Below are positions 40,957-50,510 of a stretch of 64,000 nucleotides of DNA, piece by piece. The notes beneath the pieces are model-generated. The model did no database searches, was not told the DNA's origin, and saw only the letters and a list, made by a program, of their open reading frames with translations. The position numbers and the translations under genes are program-made. This DNA comes from CAVUCH01 sp963697705 (lineage in GTDB: Bacteria; Acidobacteriota; Vicinamibacteria; Vicinamibacterales; JAENWD01): contig CAVOPA010000009.1 in NCBI GenBank assembly GCA_963697705.1, positions 124,001-188,000 on the forward strand, read 5' to 3'. Position 1 is the stretch's first letter. Every line of letters starts with the position of its first letter.

Positions 40957-43313
40957 GCGGCGAGGCGGGCGGCGCCCAGGCGCCGCAGCCGAAGGCTGTT
41001 GGCCACGACCGACACGCTCGAGAGCGACATCGCCGCAGCCGCAATCATCGGGTTGAGCAGCATGCCGGTGATCGGGTAGAGCACGCCGGCGGCAATCGGA
41101 ATCCCGAGCACGTTGTAGATGAAGGCCCAGAACAGGTTCTGGCGAATCACGCGGATCGTGTCGCGCGACAGCGCCATGGCCTCGGCTACCCCGCGGAGGT
41201 CGGCGCGCATCAGCGTGATATCGGCCGCCTCGATCGCGATATCGCTGCCCGAGCCCATCGCGATGCCCACATCTGCCTGCGCCAGCGCCGGCGCGTCGTT
41301 GATCCCGTCGCCCACCATGGCGACCACGCGTCCCTGAGCCTGGAGCGCCCGCACCTCCTCCGTCTTGTGCCCGGGGAGCACGCCCGCGCGCACGCGGCTG
41401 ATCTCGCCGTCGGGGGCTACCTCGCGGCGTATGGCCTCAGCCGTTTCGGCAGTGTCGCCCGTGAGCATCACGATCTCGAGCCCCAGGCGCCGCATCGCAG
41501 CGATGGCCTCACGCGCCTCGGGCCGCGGCGTGTCGGCCAGGCCCAGCACACCGAAAACACGCCCGCTACCAGTCGCGGCGGACGGGATCTCTGCCGCGAA
41601 CATCACCGTTCGCGCCCGCGACGCGAGATCCGCCGCGACACTCTCGGCGGCAGCCAGCGGCACCTCGGAGTCGTGCAGGAGGCGTGCGCTGCCCACGATC
41701 ACTCGCCTGCCGGCGAGCGTCGCCTCGACGCCATGCCCGGGCCGGGACTGGAAAGAGTCGGGTTCGACGAGCGACAGCCGCCGCTCGTCCGCCGCGCGGA
41801 CCACGGCGGCCGCGAGGGGGTGCTCCGATCGTCGCTCGGCCGAGGCCGCGAGGCGAAGCACGCCTGCCGCGTCGAGCGTCTCGGCGCCAGGTCCGGGCAG
41901 CGGCACGACGTCGGTGACTTCAGGACGGCCCGTGGTGATCGTCCCCGTCTTGTCGAGCACGATCGTGGTGACGCCGTGCGCTCGCTCGAGCACATCGCCG
42001 CCCTTCACCAATATGCCGCGCTCTGCGCCGCGTCCCGTGCCGACCAGGATCGCCGTGGGCGTGGCCAGCCCCATCGCGCACGGGCAGGCAATGATGAGCA
42101 CCGAGACGAAGTTCACGAGCGCCGCCGTCACGCGCGCGCCCGGCGGCAGCACGTTGAACCAGACGACGAAGGTTGCAATCGCAATCACGAGCACGGCCGG
42201 AGCGAAGACGCCCGACACGACATCGGCGAGTCGCGCGATCGGCGCCCGCCGCGCCTGGGCCTGCTGCATCAGGCGGATGATCTGCTGGAGCGCGGTGTCC
42301 CGGCCGACCCGTGTCGCACGAAAACGGAACGCCCCCGTCCCGTTCACGCTTCCGCCGTAGACCGTGCTGCCTGGCCCTTTCTCGACTGGGAGCGATTCGC
42401 CGGTCAGCATCGACTCGTCGATCGTCGATGCACCAGCCAGCCATTCGCCGTCGACCGGAAGCCGCTCGCCCGGCCGGACGATGACGATGTCGCCGGAGAT
42501 GACGCTGGCGACCGGCACGGTGAGCTCGATGCCGTCGCGGACGATCCGCGCGTCGCGGGGCTGCAGCCCGATCAGCCGCCGGATTGCCTCCGACGTGCTT
42601 GCGCGCGCCCGCGACTCGAGCAGGCGGCCGAGCAGCACGAGGACGATGATTGTCGCCGCCACCTCGTAGTACACCGCCGGCGCCATCACGGCGTGCGTCA
42701 TCGTGTGCGGGGGAGTGACCAGCTGCGGCGCCGCCGTCACCGCGAGCGAGTATGCGAAGGCTGCGCCAGTGCCGAGGGCGATGAGCGTGTTCATATCGGC
42801 GTTACGGTGGCGGAGCGCCGCCCACGCGCCGCGATAGAAGCGGCCGCCGGCGATGAAAAGCACCGGCACGGCCAGCGCGAGCTGCACCCAGTTGACGCCG
42901 GGAAACTGCACGTGCGACATGCCGAGGATCAGGAGCGGCACGCTGCAGACGACCGCCACCGTGAACAGCCGCTGGAGCTCGCCGTGCTCGCGCGCTTCCA
43001 CCGCGCGCTGGGCGCTGTCGATCGCCTCCTCGGACGTGAGCGTCGCGCCGGGCGCCGCGTCGATGACCTCGTAGCCGACGTCCCGGACCGCCTCGGAGAT
43101 GCGCGGGAGCGCGAGGACCGATGGATCGAAACGCAGGCTCGCGCGCCCGGTCGCATAGTTCACCGCCGCAGCCTCGACTCCGGGCAGCCGTGTGAGCGTC
43201 CGCTCGATGACGCGTGCACATGCGGCGCAGGTCATGCCCGCGACAGGCAGGCTGACGCTCGTCAGCGCGGTCGACGGCCCGGTCCCAGGCTGTTCCGCAT
43301 TGGTGCTCGCCAT
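40953..43313 (-). CDS. copA: Copper-exporting P1B-type ATPase
   Basis: This is a 786-residue heavy-metal P-type ATPase. The N-terminal metal-binding domain has GMTCAAC (residues 26-32). Eight membrane helices follow, with TGES in the actuator domain, ACPCAMGLATP (CPC, Cu+ site) in helix 6, DKTGTIT for the phospho-Asp, SEHPLA in the nucleotide domain, and GDGINDAPAL in the hinge. The last helices contain the Cu(I)-type residues of an AAAMSLSSVSVVANSLRL-like segment. It would pump Cu+ or Ag+ out of the cytoplasm. The start is the ATG at 43313. Promoters must lie in the 137-bp divergent gap before 43451, where I see no clear CueR-type dyad. Confidence 0.95.
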   Translation of the reverse strand: MASTNAEQPGTGPSTALTSVSLPVAGMTCAACARVIERTLTRLPGVEAAAVNYATGRASLRFDPSVLALPRISEAVRDVGYEVIDAAPGATLTSEEAIDSAQRAVEAREHGELQRLFTVAVVCSVPLLILGMSHVQFPGVNWVQLALAVPVLFIAGGRFYRGAWAALRHRNADMNTLIALGTGAAFAYSLAVTAAPQLVTPPHTMTHAVMAPAVYYEVAATIIVLVLLGRLLESRARASTSEAIRRLIGLQPRDARIVRDGIELTVPVASVISGDIVIVRPGERLPVDGEWLAGASTIDESMLTGESLPVEKGPGSTVYGGSVNGTGAFRFRATRVGRDTALQQIIRLMQQAQARRAPIARLADVVSGVFAPAVLVIAIATFVVWFNVLPPGARVTAALVNFVSVLIIACPCAMGLATPTAILVGTGRGAERGILVKGGDVLERAHGVTTIVLDKTGTITTGRPEVTDVVPLPGPGAETLDAAGVLRLAASAERRSEHPLAAAVVRAADERRLSLVEPDSFQSRPGHGVEATLAGRRVIVGSARLLHDSEVPLAAAESVAADLASRARTVMFAAEIPSAATGSGRVFGVLGLADTPRPEAREAIAAMRRLGLEIVMLTGDTAETAEAIRREVAPDGEISRVRAGVLPGHKTEEVRALQAQGRVVAMVGDGINDAPALAQADVGIAMGSGSDIAIEAADITLMRADLRGVAEAMALSRDTIRVIRQNLFWAFIYNVLGIPIAAGVLYPITGMLLNPMIAAAAMSLSSVSVVANSLRLRRLGAARLAA

Positions 43314-43450
43314 TCTCCCGATTGTACCTGCCCGGAAATGACGCCAGCCGCATGCCGGGCGCACATTTCACATGGTTGTGCGAACAGAGGCACCCGGGAT
43401 TCTCTCGTTCGGGGTTGTCCGGGCTGCGGGGGAGCGGACACAATGGGAGC

Positions 43451-44731
43451 ATGCGTCACATTGCAAGGATTTCTCGCGCCCTCTTGCCCGTCAGCCTGTT
43501 CGCTGCCGGGTTGTTCGCATCTACGCTCGGGGCCCGCGCCCAGCAGAGCGCCGCGCCCGTCCCCCTCGGGGCCGAGGTGGCGAAGCAGCTGCCGGCAGCC
43601 GATCCATCCAGCGCAGCCACGCGTTTTGCCAAGGTGATCGGATGGCCGCAAGGTCAGGCGCCGCGAACGGTCGAGGGGTTCACCGTCGCGCTGTTCGCCG
43701 ACAAGCTCTCGAGCCCTCGCTGGCTGTACGTCTTGCCGAACGGCGACGTCCTCGTCGCCGAATCGATGGGCGAGCCGTCGCGCAGTCCCAACAAGGTCAC
43801 GCTGCTGCGCGACGCGGATCACGATGGGCGCGCCGAAGTGCGGACCACCTTCCTGAAGGGTGTGCGGCAGCCGTTCGGTCTCCTGTTGCGCGGCGATCAG
43901 CTCTACGTCGGCAACACGAACGCGCTCGTCCGGTTTCCGTACAGCGCCGGGAGCACGACGATCACTGCTCCTGCGACCAAGGTGCTCGACCTGCCCGCCG
44001 GCGGATACAACAACCACTGGACGCGCGACGTGGTCGCGAACGCCGACGGGTCGAAGCTGTTCGTGTCGGTCGGGTCAGGTACCAACGTCGACGAGGAGAA
44101 AGAAGACCAGAAGGATCCCCGTCGCGCCGCCATCCTCGAGGCGAATCCGGACGGCACGGCGATGCGCGTGTTCGCCAGCGGGCTGCGCAACGCCGTCGGT
44201 CTCGCGCTCCATCCCGAGACGAAGGCCCTGTGGGCCGTCGTGAACGAGCGCGACATGCTGGGCGACGAGCTCGTGCCCGACTACCTCACGTCCGTCAAGG
44301 AGGGTGCGTTCTACGGCTGGCCGTTCTCGTATTACGGACCGATCGAGGACCCGCGCAAGAAGGGTGAGCGGCCGGACCTGGTGGCCAAGGCCATCCCGCC
44401 CGACTTCTCCCTGGGCGCACACGTCGCACCGCTCGGCCTGGCCTTCTACACCGGCACGTCGTTCCCTGCGCGATACGCCAACGGCGCGTTCGTCGCGCTG
44501 CACGGGTCGTGGAACCGCTCACGATTTTCCGGCTACAAGGTCGTGTTCGTCCCGTTCCAGCAGGGCCGGCCTTCCGCCGCCGCGGAAGACTTCCTCACCG
44601 GGTTCATCGCCGACGAGAACGCGAGCACGGTCCACGGCCGTCCCGTCGGACTGGCGCTGCTTCAGGACGGCTCGCTGCTCGTCGCCGACGACGGGGCCGA
44701 CTGCGTCTGGCGGGTGAGCGCGGCGAAGTAG
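43451..44731 (+). CDS. Secreted sorbosone-dehydrogenase-like (PQQ-type beta-propeller) protein
   Basis: This is a 426-residue exported protein: signal peptide MRHIARISRALLPVSLFAAG with cleavage near ARAQ, then a six-bladed beta-propeller of the L-sorbosone/glucose dehydrogenase group. Family segments include SSPRWLYVLPNGDVLVAESM, RQPFGLLLRGDQLYVGNTNA, GLRNAVGLALHPETKALWAV, HVAPLGLAFYTG and the closing LLVADDGADCVWRV. Members use PQQ and Ca2+ to oxidise sugars in the periplasm. The ATG at 43451 follows GGGAGC. The gene is divergent from copA, convergent with the next membrane protein, and probably monocistronic. Whether PQQ is made by this organism is not visible here. Confidence 0.85.
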   Translation: MRHIARISRALLPVSLFAAGLFASTLGARAQQSAAPVPLGAEVAKQLPAADPSSAATRFAKVIGWPQGQAPRTVEGFTVALFADKLSSPRWLYVLPNGDVLVAESMGEPSRSPNKVTLLRDADHDGRAEVRTTFLKGVRQPFGLLLRGDQLYVGNTNALVRFPYSAGSTTITAPATKVLDLPAGGYNNHWTRDVVANADGSKLFVSVGSGTNVDEEKEDQKDPRRAAILEANPDGTAMRVFASGLRNAVGLALHPETKALWAVVNERDMLGDELVPDYLTSVKEGAFYGWPFSYYGPIEDPRKKGERPDLVAKAIPPDFSLGAHVAPLGLAFYTGTSFPARYANGAFVALHGSWNRSRFSGYKVVFVPFQQGRPSAAAEDFLTGFIADENASTVHGRPVGLALLQDGSLLVADDGADCVWRVSAAK

Positions 44732-44757
44732 GCTGACCTGCGTCGCCGCGTAGACGC

Positions 44758-46395
44758 TCAGGGGCCGGGCGCGAGCCGGAAGAACACGACGCGCGCGCCG
44801 GCGTCGTACCCGGTGCCAATCACCTGCGTCTTCGGATCGCGCACGAGCCGCTCGAGCGCCCTTCCGTAAACGTCTGGCGCTTTCGGCAATTCGTGCAGCA
44901 CGAGCACGGTGGCCCCGGTGCGCTGGAGATAGGCGATCGATCGCGTGTCGGGGAACGAGCGCATTTCGTACAGCAGCTTGATGTACGACTGCGGATAGAA
45001 GCCGCTGTAGCCGTTCAGCAGCGGGCGCCAGTGGAGCGTGGATCGATACATGTACGTCACGTCGACCATGTTCCAGATCCGCCACGGCACCGTGACCGGC
45101 CATTCGAACACCACCGCATCGGGCAGCGTCCCGAGCATGGTGTACCACGGCGAGACGCGCTGATCGACGTCCTGCAGCGCCGGCTTCGACCAGTACTCGA
45201 GCGAGGCGAGGCCCACGACGAGCGCCAGGACGGCCGGCGCGCCGCGCCAACGCCCCAGGCGTCTTGCGAGCCGGGCCATGCCGTACCCGGCGAGCACCGC
45301 CGTGCCCAGGACGACGAGAATGTCTGCCCGCGCCGGCACACGCAGGCCGCGATACGGCAGCACCCACTCGTAGAGCAAATCGTAGATCCAGCCGTTCGAT
45401 CCGAGGGCGAGCTGGAAGGCAAGGGCCAGTGCTGCGGCATGGATCGCCCGCTGGCGGTCGAGCGGGGGCCAGAGCCCCACCACCAGCAGCGAGACGGCCA
45501 CCAGCCCTGGGAACAAGTGCCGCTCGGGGGCGCCGAACGAATCCGTCCACCCGTACAGGCGATTGGTCCGCGGAGCGCTCACGAAATCGGTGAGCTCCGC
45601 GCTGTAGCCGGCGATCTCGCCCGCGGGCCGGTCGCCCACGCGCTCCCGGTTGCCGAGATACGGGAGCGAGTAGATCGCAAACGCCACCATCGCCGGCAGC
45701 AGCATCAGCGTCCCCGCCCGGACCGCTTTCATCGGCGTGCGCCAGAACCAGAACGCGGTCATGGTCGCGAGCGACGTGATCAGGAACACCCCGTAGTAGA
45801 TGCAGCTGAACACCTGCGCCGCGACCAGCGCCGAGACCATGAGGCAGGCGCGTGTCGTCTGACGCTCGACAGCACGATGCCACGCGAGCACGGCGAGCGG
45901 AATCCAGAACGACAGCTGCATCTCGAGGTGATCGAAGTGCTCGAAGCGGTACGGCGAGAACGCGAAGATGACGCCGGCGAGCAGGCCAGCCGCGTACGAT
46001 CCAGCGACCCGGTATACGAGCACGTACGCCGCCAGACCATTCAGAACGAACGTGGACAGCAGAAGGACGTTGTAGACGACCAGCGGCCGCGCGCCCGCCC
46101 ATTGCAGCGGGGCGAGCACGACGCCCGGCAGCAGGATGGCGTCGGAATACGCCAGCGTCCGCTGCTCGGGATAGAAGATGTTGCCGTTGAACAAGTGCCG
46201 CGGATCGGTCGTCAGCTGGTGCGCGATCCAGGCCAGGCGCCACACCGAGAAGAATGCATCGCCGTGTTGGCCGATAGCGGCGCCGGCGCGCACGGGCAGC
46301 GGCCACGCGTTGACAACCGTGAGCGTGACGAAGAGAGCGAAGGCGGCCGCGGTGCGGGTCCACGGCGTATTCAGTGCGGTCGTGTGCTCGGCCAT
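44758..46395 (-). CDS. Large polytopic membrane protein, GT-C-like
   Basis: This is a protein of about 545 residues with around ten hydrophobic helices and a soluble C-terminal domain of about 120 residues. The first periplasmic loop (GQHGDAFFSVWRLAWIAHQL) carries an Asp, as in GT-C glycosyltransferases. The segment NGNIFYPEQRTLAYSDAILL is common to membrane proteins annotated as hypothetical YfhO-like or GT39-like. The C-terminal domain (AVVFEWPVTVPW, SIAYLQRTGATVLVLHE) resembles the periplasmic part of the same group. The start is the ATG at 46395. Glycosyl transfer from a polyprenyl-phosphate sugar is inferred, not shown. Confidence 0.6.
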   Translation of the reverse strand: MAEHTTALNTPWTRTAAAFALFVTLTVVNAWPLPVRAGAAIGQHGDAFFSVWRLAWIAHQLTTDPRHLFNGNIFYPEQRTLAYSDAILLPGVVLAPLQWAGARPLVVYNVLLLSTFVLNGLAAYVLVYRVAGSYAAGLLAGVIFAFSPYRFEHFDHLEMQLSFWIPLAVLAWHRAVERQTTRACLMVSALVAAQVFSCIYYGVFLITSLATMTAFWFWRTPMKAVRAGTLMLLPAMVAFAIYSLPYLGNRERVGDRPAGEIAGYSAELTDFVSAPRTNRLYGWTDSFGAPERHLFPGLVAVSLLVVGLWPPLDRQRAIHAAALALAFQLALGSNGWIYDLLYEWVLPYRGLRVPARADILVVLGTAVLAGYGMARLARRLGRWRGAPAVLALVVGLASLEYWSKPALQDVDQRVSPWYTMLGTLPDAVVFEWPVTVPWRIWNMVDVTYMYRSTLHWRPLLNGYSGFYPQSYIKLLYEMRSFPDTRSIAYLQRTGATVLVLHELPKAPDVYGRALERLVRDPKTQVIGTGYDAGARVVFFRLAPGP

Positions 46396-46600
46396 GCGAC
46401 TTCGGCTCGAGGCGACCGCCCGCAGGCGGGAGCACGCGGCGAGCGGTCGGACGCCGCTGCGCACGGCTGACATGCGACGGCGTGGGATCTGACTGGATCA
46501 GCGTAGCCGATTCCGCAGCCGCAGGCGAAATCGTGCCTGGTCGAGCTGGAGGGCTTACGCGGCGGCGCGTGGCGGGAGGGGTCGAGCGCCGGGACTCGTC

Positions 46601-48106
46601 TTACAGCGTCTTCATGAACTCCAGGAGCGCCCGCTTGTCGTCTGCCGGGAGCGTCGTCCCGTAGACATGCCCGGCGTTGCTGTTGCCCGGCAGCCGGACG
46701 TCGAAGAACGTCGCCTCGCGCTCCGCCGCGGCGCCGTTCGTCACGAACCCGACACGCACGGGATCGTAGACGTCGTAGCCGCGCCAGAACTGGAGCGGAC
46801 GCGCGCTGACCGGCTCGAGCAAATCCGTGAGTGACGGCACCGAGCCGTTGTGCAGGTACGGCGCTCGAAGCCAGAGCCCTTCGAGCGGCACCGACACGTA
46901 GCCCTCGGTGGTGCGGAAGTGCGAGAACTTCCACGTGTGCCCTTCGCCGTACGCGTTGTAGGCGGCGGCCGACGGCTTCGTCCACATGTCGAGCCGGTGC
47001 CGGTCGGTTCCGATCTCCGCGAGCGGCACGACGGTGCCGGTGCGCGCGCCGCCGGGCGCGTGGCACGATGCGCACGCCGAGCCGTACACAGCCTGGCCGC
47101 GGGCGGCAAGCTCGCGATCGACGGGAAACGGATAGGCCGGCGCCTGTACCGTGCTGATGTAGTTCTGCACGCGCCGCAGGCTGGAGACATGCTGCGGGTC
47201 GGTGCTGTCCCACGCCCGCATGTCCCGATCTACCCACTTCGTGCTCGCGCCATCGCCGATGGCCGACGACAGGACGACCTCGCGGAGTTCCGTGTTGAGC
47301 CCGTCCCAGTGGAACGCGTACCCCTTGTGCGCCCCGAGGTTCCACAGCGGCACCATGTCGGAGTTGCCGATCGTCGCGTCCACCGGCTGTCCGAGCACGC
47401 GGAACTTCACCGGGTTGAACGGGTCGATGCGCCCGCGGCCCCACGCCGGGCGGCTGTGCATCCAGGTATCCGCGCGCTGCAGGTCGAGCAGCCCGCTGCG
47501 GGTGCGGGGGATGATCACGAACCGGTAGATCAGGCGGTCGAGCATGGACAACTGATGGTTCTTTGCGATCTCCGGCAGGATCGTGTCCGCGGTGAAGCGC
47601 GGGTCCGACGCGCACGCGAACAGGAACTGCACGTATTGCTGCGGCGCCGTCTGGTGCGACGGCGCCGCGGGGTAGATGCGCGGGACGTCACCCGGCCGCA
47701 GCCGCACGCTCGCGGTGTGGCACATCGCGCAGTTGATGCCGACTCGCGGAAAACCGATCGTCACCTTCGAGAGGCCGATCGGCATCTCGTGGCCCGACGG
47801 GGAGAGCACGCCCACCGCCGCGTAGCCGCCCGGTCGCGGCACGTGCTCGGGGAAGATGCGCGGCAGCACGAGCCAGATCCAGTAGGGAACCCCCTCGTGC
47901 TCCTCCGTGCCGACGGACCCGTACAGGAAGTGCTCTTCGTCGGACGCGAAGTACGGCGCCGGCTCCTGCCGGAAGAACTTCACGTACGCGATTCCCGCCG
48001 CGACGGCGCCGAGAACGATCACGGCCGCCACGAGCAGACGCCGCACCGGGCTGTCGAAGAAGCGGGTCAGACGGCTCGTGATCGACGACTGCGTGGCTGT
48101 TTGCAT
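46601..48106 (-). CDS. Di-haem c-type cytochrome (RoxA/cytochrome-peroxidase-like)
   Basis: This is a 501-residue periplasmic protein anchored by an N-terminal helix (about 22-44). It has two covalent haem sites, CAMCH (126-130) and CASCH (345-349). Conserved-looking elements are shared with its paralogue at 48632: WGRGRIDPFNP, the P-x-YPFPVD lead into haem 2, IGTDRHRLDMWT, APYLHNGSVPSL, YGTTLPADDKRALLEFMK. The layout (about 500 residues, two distant CxxCH) resembles RoxA-like and MauG-like di-haem proteins rather than classical cytochrome c peroxidase (about 330). The substrate is unknown. The start is the ATG at 48106. It is the third gene of a three-gene operon. Confidence 0.85.
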   Translation of the reverse strand: MQTATQSSITSRLTRFFDSPVRRLLVAAVIVLGAVAAGIAYVKFFRQEPAPYFASDEEHFLYGSVGTEEHEGVPYWIWLVLPRIFPEHVPRPGGYAAVGVLSPSGHEMPIGLSKVTIGFPRVGINCAMCHTASVRLRPGDVPRIYPAAPSHQTAPQQYVQFLFACASDPRFTADTILPEIAKNHQLSMLDRLIYRFVIIPRTRSGLLDLQRADTWMHSRPAWGRGRIDPFNPVKFRVLGQPVDATIGNSDMVPLWNLGAHKGYAFHWDGLNTELREVVLSSAIGDGASTKWVDRDMRAWDSTDPQHVSSLRRVQNYISTVQAPAYPFPVDRELAARGQAVYGSACASCHAPGGARTGTVVPLAEIGTDRHRLDMWTKPSAAAYNAYGEGHTWKFSHFRTTEGYVSVPLEGLWLRAPYLHNGSVPSLTDLLEPVSARPLQFWRGYDVYDPVRVGFVTNGAAAEREATFFDVRLPGNSNAGHVYGTTLPADDKRALLEFMKTL

Positions 48107-48146
48107 GCGAGTGCACCCATGGGAGTGGAGCGAGCCGCGCCGCGGA

Positions 48147-48572
48147 TCAGCGTGCGCCCGCCGGCGCCGCCTGCCAGCGTGCGGCGTGGCGCTCGCTGCG
48201 GACGGCCAGCGCCAGCAGGATGGCCTCCGGCACGAGGAACACGAGATCCACCGCGCCGAGCGTGCGGTACTCGGCCGGCTGCGTGAGGAAGAACAGCACG
48301 CCTGCGAGGCGCGAGCCCACGGCCAGCCACGCCGCGGTCCGGTAGCGCGTCGGATCGAGCGCCGCCGGGACATAGAAGGCGCTCAGCAGGAGCAGCAGCC
48401 ACGCGGCGAATCGCGGCCACATCAGCGGCGTGGCGGCCGGCAGCGAGACCGCGGCGAGCATGCGCTCCGGGATGATCAGCGTCGGCAGGGCGAGCGCCAC
48501 GTTCGCCACGATGCCCAACCACAACACGCGCTGAAACCACGCCAGCGGTGCGTTCCGGATCGGAGTGCTCAT
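48147..48572 (-). CDS. Small four-helix membrane protein between the two cytochromes
   Basis: This is a 141-residue hydrophobic protein with four predicted helices (VLWLGIVANVALALPTLIIP; WPRFAAWLLLLLSAFYVPAA; AAWLAVGSRLAGVLFFLTQP; LGAVDLVFLVPEAILLALAV). No cofactor-binding motif stands out: one possible membrane Arg but no His pair for b haem. I do not recognise the family. It is 40 bp upstream of one cytochrome and 60 bp downstream of the other on the same strand, so it is probably a membrane partner or quinone-side subunit of the di-haem proteins. Confidence 0.7.
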   Translation of the reverse strand: MSTPIRNAPLAWFQRVLWLGIVANVALALPTLIIPERMLAAVSLPAATPLMWPRFAAWLLLLLSAFYVPAALDPTRYRTAAWLAVGSRLAGVLFFLTQPAEYRTLGAVDLVFLVPEAILLALAVRSERHAARWQAAPAGAR

Positions 48573-48631
48573 GACAGGCTCCCACTCGAACGATGGCGTG
48601 CCGGCGTGCCTACCGACGCGCGGTCCGCGCG

Positions 48632-50128
48632 CTAGAACCGCTTCAGGTACTCGACAATCGCCCGCTTGTCGTCGTCGGGCAGCGTCGTGCCGTACACGTG
48701 GCCGCCGTTGCCGTTGCCGGGCAGTGCCGTGTCGTAGCGGAAGAAGCGGCGGCCCTCGGCCTCCGGCACGTTGGCGACGAACCCGACGTTCTGCTGATCG
48801 AACACGTCGTAGCCGCGGTAGAAGGCCACCGGGCGTCTTTCTGGCGATTCGAGCAGGTCGCGCAGCGTTGGCACCGAGCCGTTGTGCAGGTACGGCGCAC
48901 GCGCCCAGATGCCGTCGAGGGGCTGGTTCGCGTACCCGCCGGTCTTGCGGAAGTGCTTGAACCGGTACTGCGAGTCGGGGAAGAGCCCGGACTGGTTGGC
49001 GGCGAACACCGGGGTATAGGAATCGAGCCGATGCCGATCCGTCCCGATGCGCTCGATGTCCTCCACGAACCCGACCCGGGCGCCCGATTTGACGCCGTCA
49101 CGGAAGCGGTGGTCGGCGTGGCACGCGGCGCAGTGCTGTGCGTAGAGGCCGGCGCCCCGATCGGCCACTCCGGCGTCGATCGCAAACGGATAGGCGGGCG
49201 GCGGCAGCTTCCAGATCCACGAACGAATCCGCCCGAGCGCCGCGTGATCGACGGTCACGGGCGTGACGCCGGCGCCCAATGAGGCGCTCAGGTTCCGCTC
49301 GTCGACCGAATCGTTGTCGCCGTCCCAGTGCAGGTGCATGCCCTCGCGCGGCGCCTGGTTCCAGAGCGACGGATAGTCCGACGCGCCGAGCCGTTCCGAG
49401 TCGGGCAGCTCCGCGACTGGCCAGTTGAACTGGATGGCCTTGTACGGGTTGAACGTGTCGACGCGGCCCCGCCCCCAGCGCGGCACGCGGTCGCCGAGGA
49501 TCGGCGAGATGCGGTTCTTCAGATCGAGCGTCACGAGCTTGAGGCGGTCGACGAGCCCGGTGCGCAGGAGCAGGCGCTCCATTGCCGCGGGTCCCTCGCC
49601 ACGCGGGTAGCGCCCGAGGATGCTGTCCGCCGTCAGCCGGTTGTCGAGCGTGCAGTCGAGGACGAACTCCACGAGCGCCTGCAGATCGATCTGGTGCGCC
49701 GGCATGCCGAGCACGACCCGCGGGCGCGCATTCGGGGCGTCGCGCAGCGTGCCGGTGTGGCACACGGCACAGTTCAGCCCGACCTGATCGATTCCGAGCC
49801 GCCGCCTTCGCGACACCCCGATGGGCAGCTCCTTACCGGGCTCGACGATGAGTCCGACCGACGCGTAGCCGCCGGGCAGTTTGTCACGACAGATCTCGGG
49901 GAGCGCACGGAAGATCCAGTACGGCGGCAGCACGCCGCCCACCGGATGGAGCAGCGCCCCGCCAGGCTCGCTGCCGATGGAGCCGTACTTGAACTGCTCG
50001 AGAATCGACTCGTAGGCCACCGGCTGGTCGACCGACAGGCTCACAAATGCCCAAAGCCCCACCGCCAGTACCACGGCGATGGCGGCCGCGGCGGTCCAGC
50101 GGAGCAGGCGTGAGATGGGCACGGTCAT
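48632..50128 (-). CDS. Di-haem c-type cytochrome, paralogue of 46601-48106
   Basis: This is a 498-residue periplasmic protein with an N-terminal anchor helix (about 10-35) and haem sites CAVCH (about 120-124) and CAACH (about 333-337). The same signature stretches occur as in the neighbour: WGRGRVDTFNPYKA, PPPAYPFAID before haem 2, RIGTDRHRLDSYTP, APYLHNGSVPTL, YGTTLPDDDKRAIVEYLK. This shows an old duplication with conserved length. The start is the ATG at 50128; a GTG at 50143 is possible. As the first gene of the operon it is preceded by a 367-bp divergent region. Peroxidase, oxygenase or electron-transfer roles cannot be distinguished. Confidence 0.85.
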   Translation of the reverse strand: MTVPISRLLRWTAAAAIAVVLAVGLWAFVSLSVDQPVAYESILEQFKYGSIGSEPGGALLHPVGGVLPPYWIFRALPEICRDKLPGGYASVGLIVEPGKELPIGVSRRRRLGIDQVGLNCAVCHTGTLRDAPNARPRVVLGMPAHQIDLQALVEFVLDCTLDNRLTADSILGRYPRGEGPAAMERLLLRTGLVDRLKLVTLDLKNRISPILGDRVPRWGRGRVDTFNPYKAIQFNWPVAELPDSERLGASDYPSLWNQAPREGMHLHWDGDNDSVDERNLSASLGAGVTPVTVDHAALGRIRSWIWKLPPPAYPFAIDAGVADRGAGLYAQHCAACHADHRFRDGVKSGARVGFVEDIERIGTDRHRLDSYTPVFAANQSGLFPDSQYRFKHFRKTGGYANQPLDGIWARAPYLHNGSVPTLRDLLESPERRPVAFYRGYDVFDQQNVGFVANVPEAEGRRFFRYDTALPGNGNGGHVYGTTLPDDDKRAIVEYLKRF

Positions 50129-50143
50129 GCCAGGCTCCGGCAC

Positions 50144-50510
50144 GACAACGCGTTATTGCGCGAGGGCCGGGCGCGCGTGGCGCGATCGCTACCCGAACGA
50201 GGCATCGTCTGGTCCTCCGGCGTGCGAATGCGACCGCCGTGCACGGCGAGTGAGGGGAGAGCGGCGTGATCTAAGCACAGCACGCGCACCGGAGCAAGTG
50301 CGTTCCCGCGCCGTTCCGTGCCGCCACGATCACCTGTTCGAAGAACCGGCAGCGCCGCCGATGGGCACTTCCTGCGCGCGCCTGTGATCCGGCTGGGCAA
50401 CTTCCATAACTCGACGCGCGGCATGCCGAAGGTGTGGAGCCCCTGGGCGTCCGAGGTCCGTGTCCGATGGGCACCGCATGCCGCCGGACACGGCCGCCCT
50501 TTTCCCGCGG
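50144..50510. promoter_or_regulatory. Divergent intergenic region, no gene seen
   Basis: About 370 bp lie between the cytochrome operon (minus) and the GT8 gene (plus). It must contain both promoters. I see no strong hairpin, repeat or consensus promoter. Long antisense open frames cross it but have no domain content. Confidence 0.4.

Noticed and set aside
43314..43450. CueR/CopY-type operator in the copA promoter gap
   Set aside because: No convincing dyad of the known spacing was seen.
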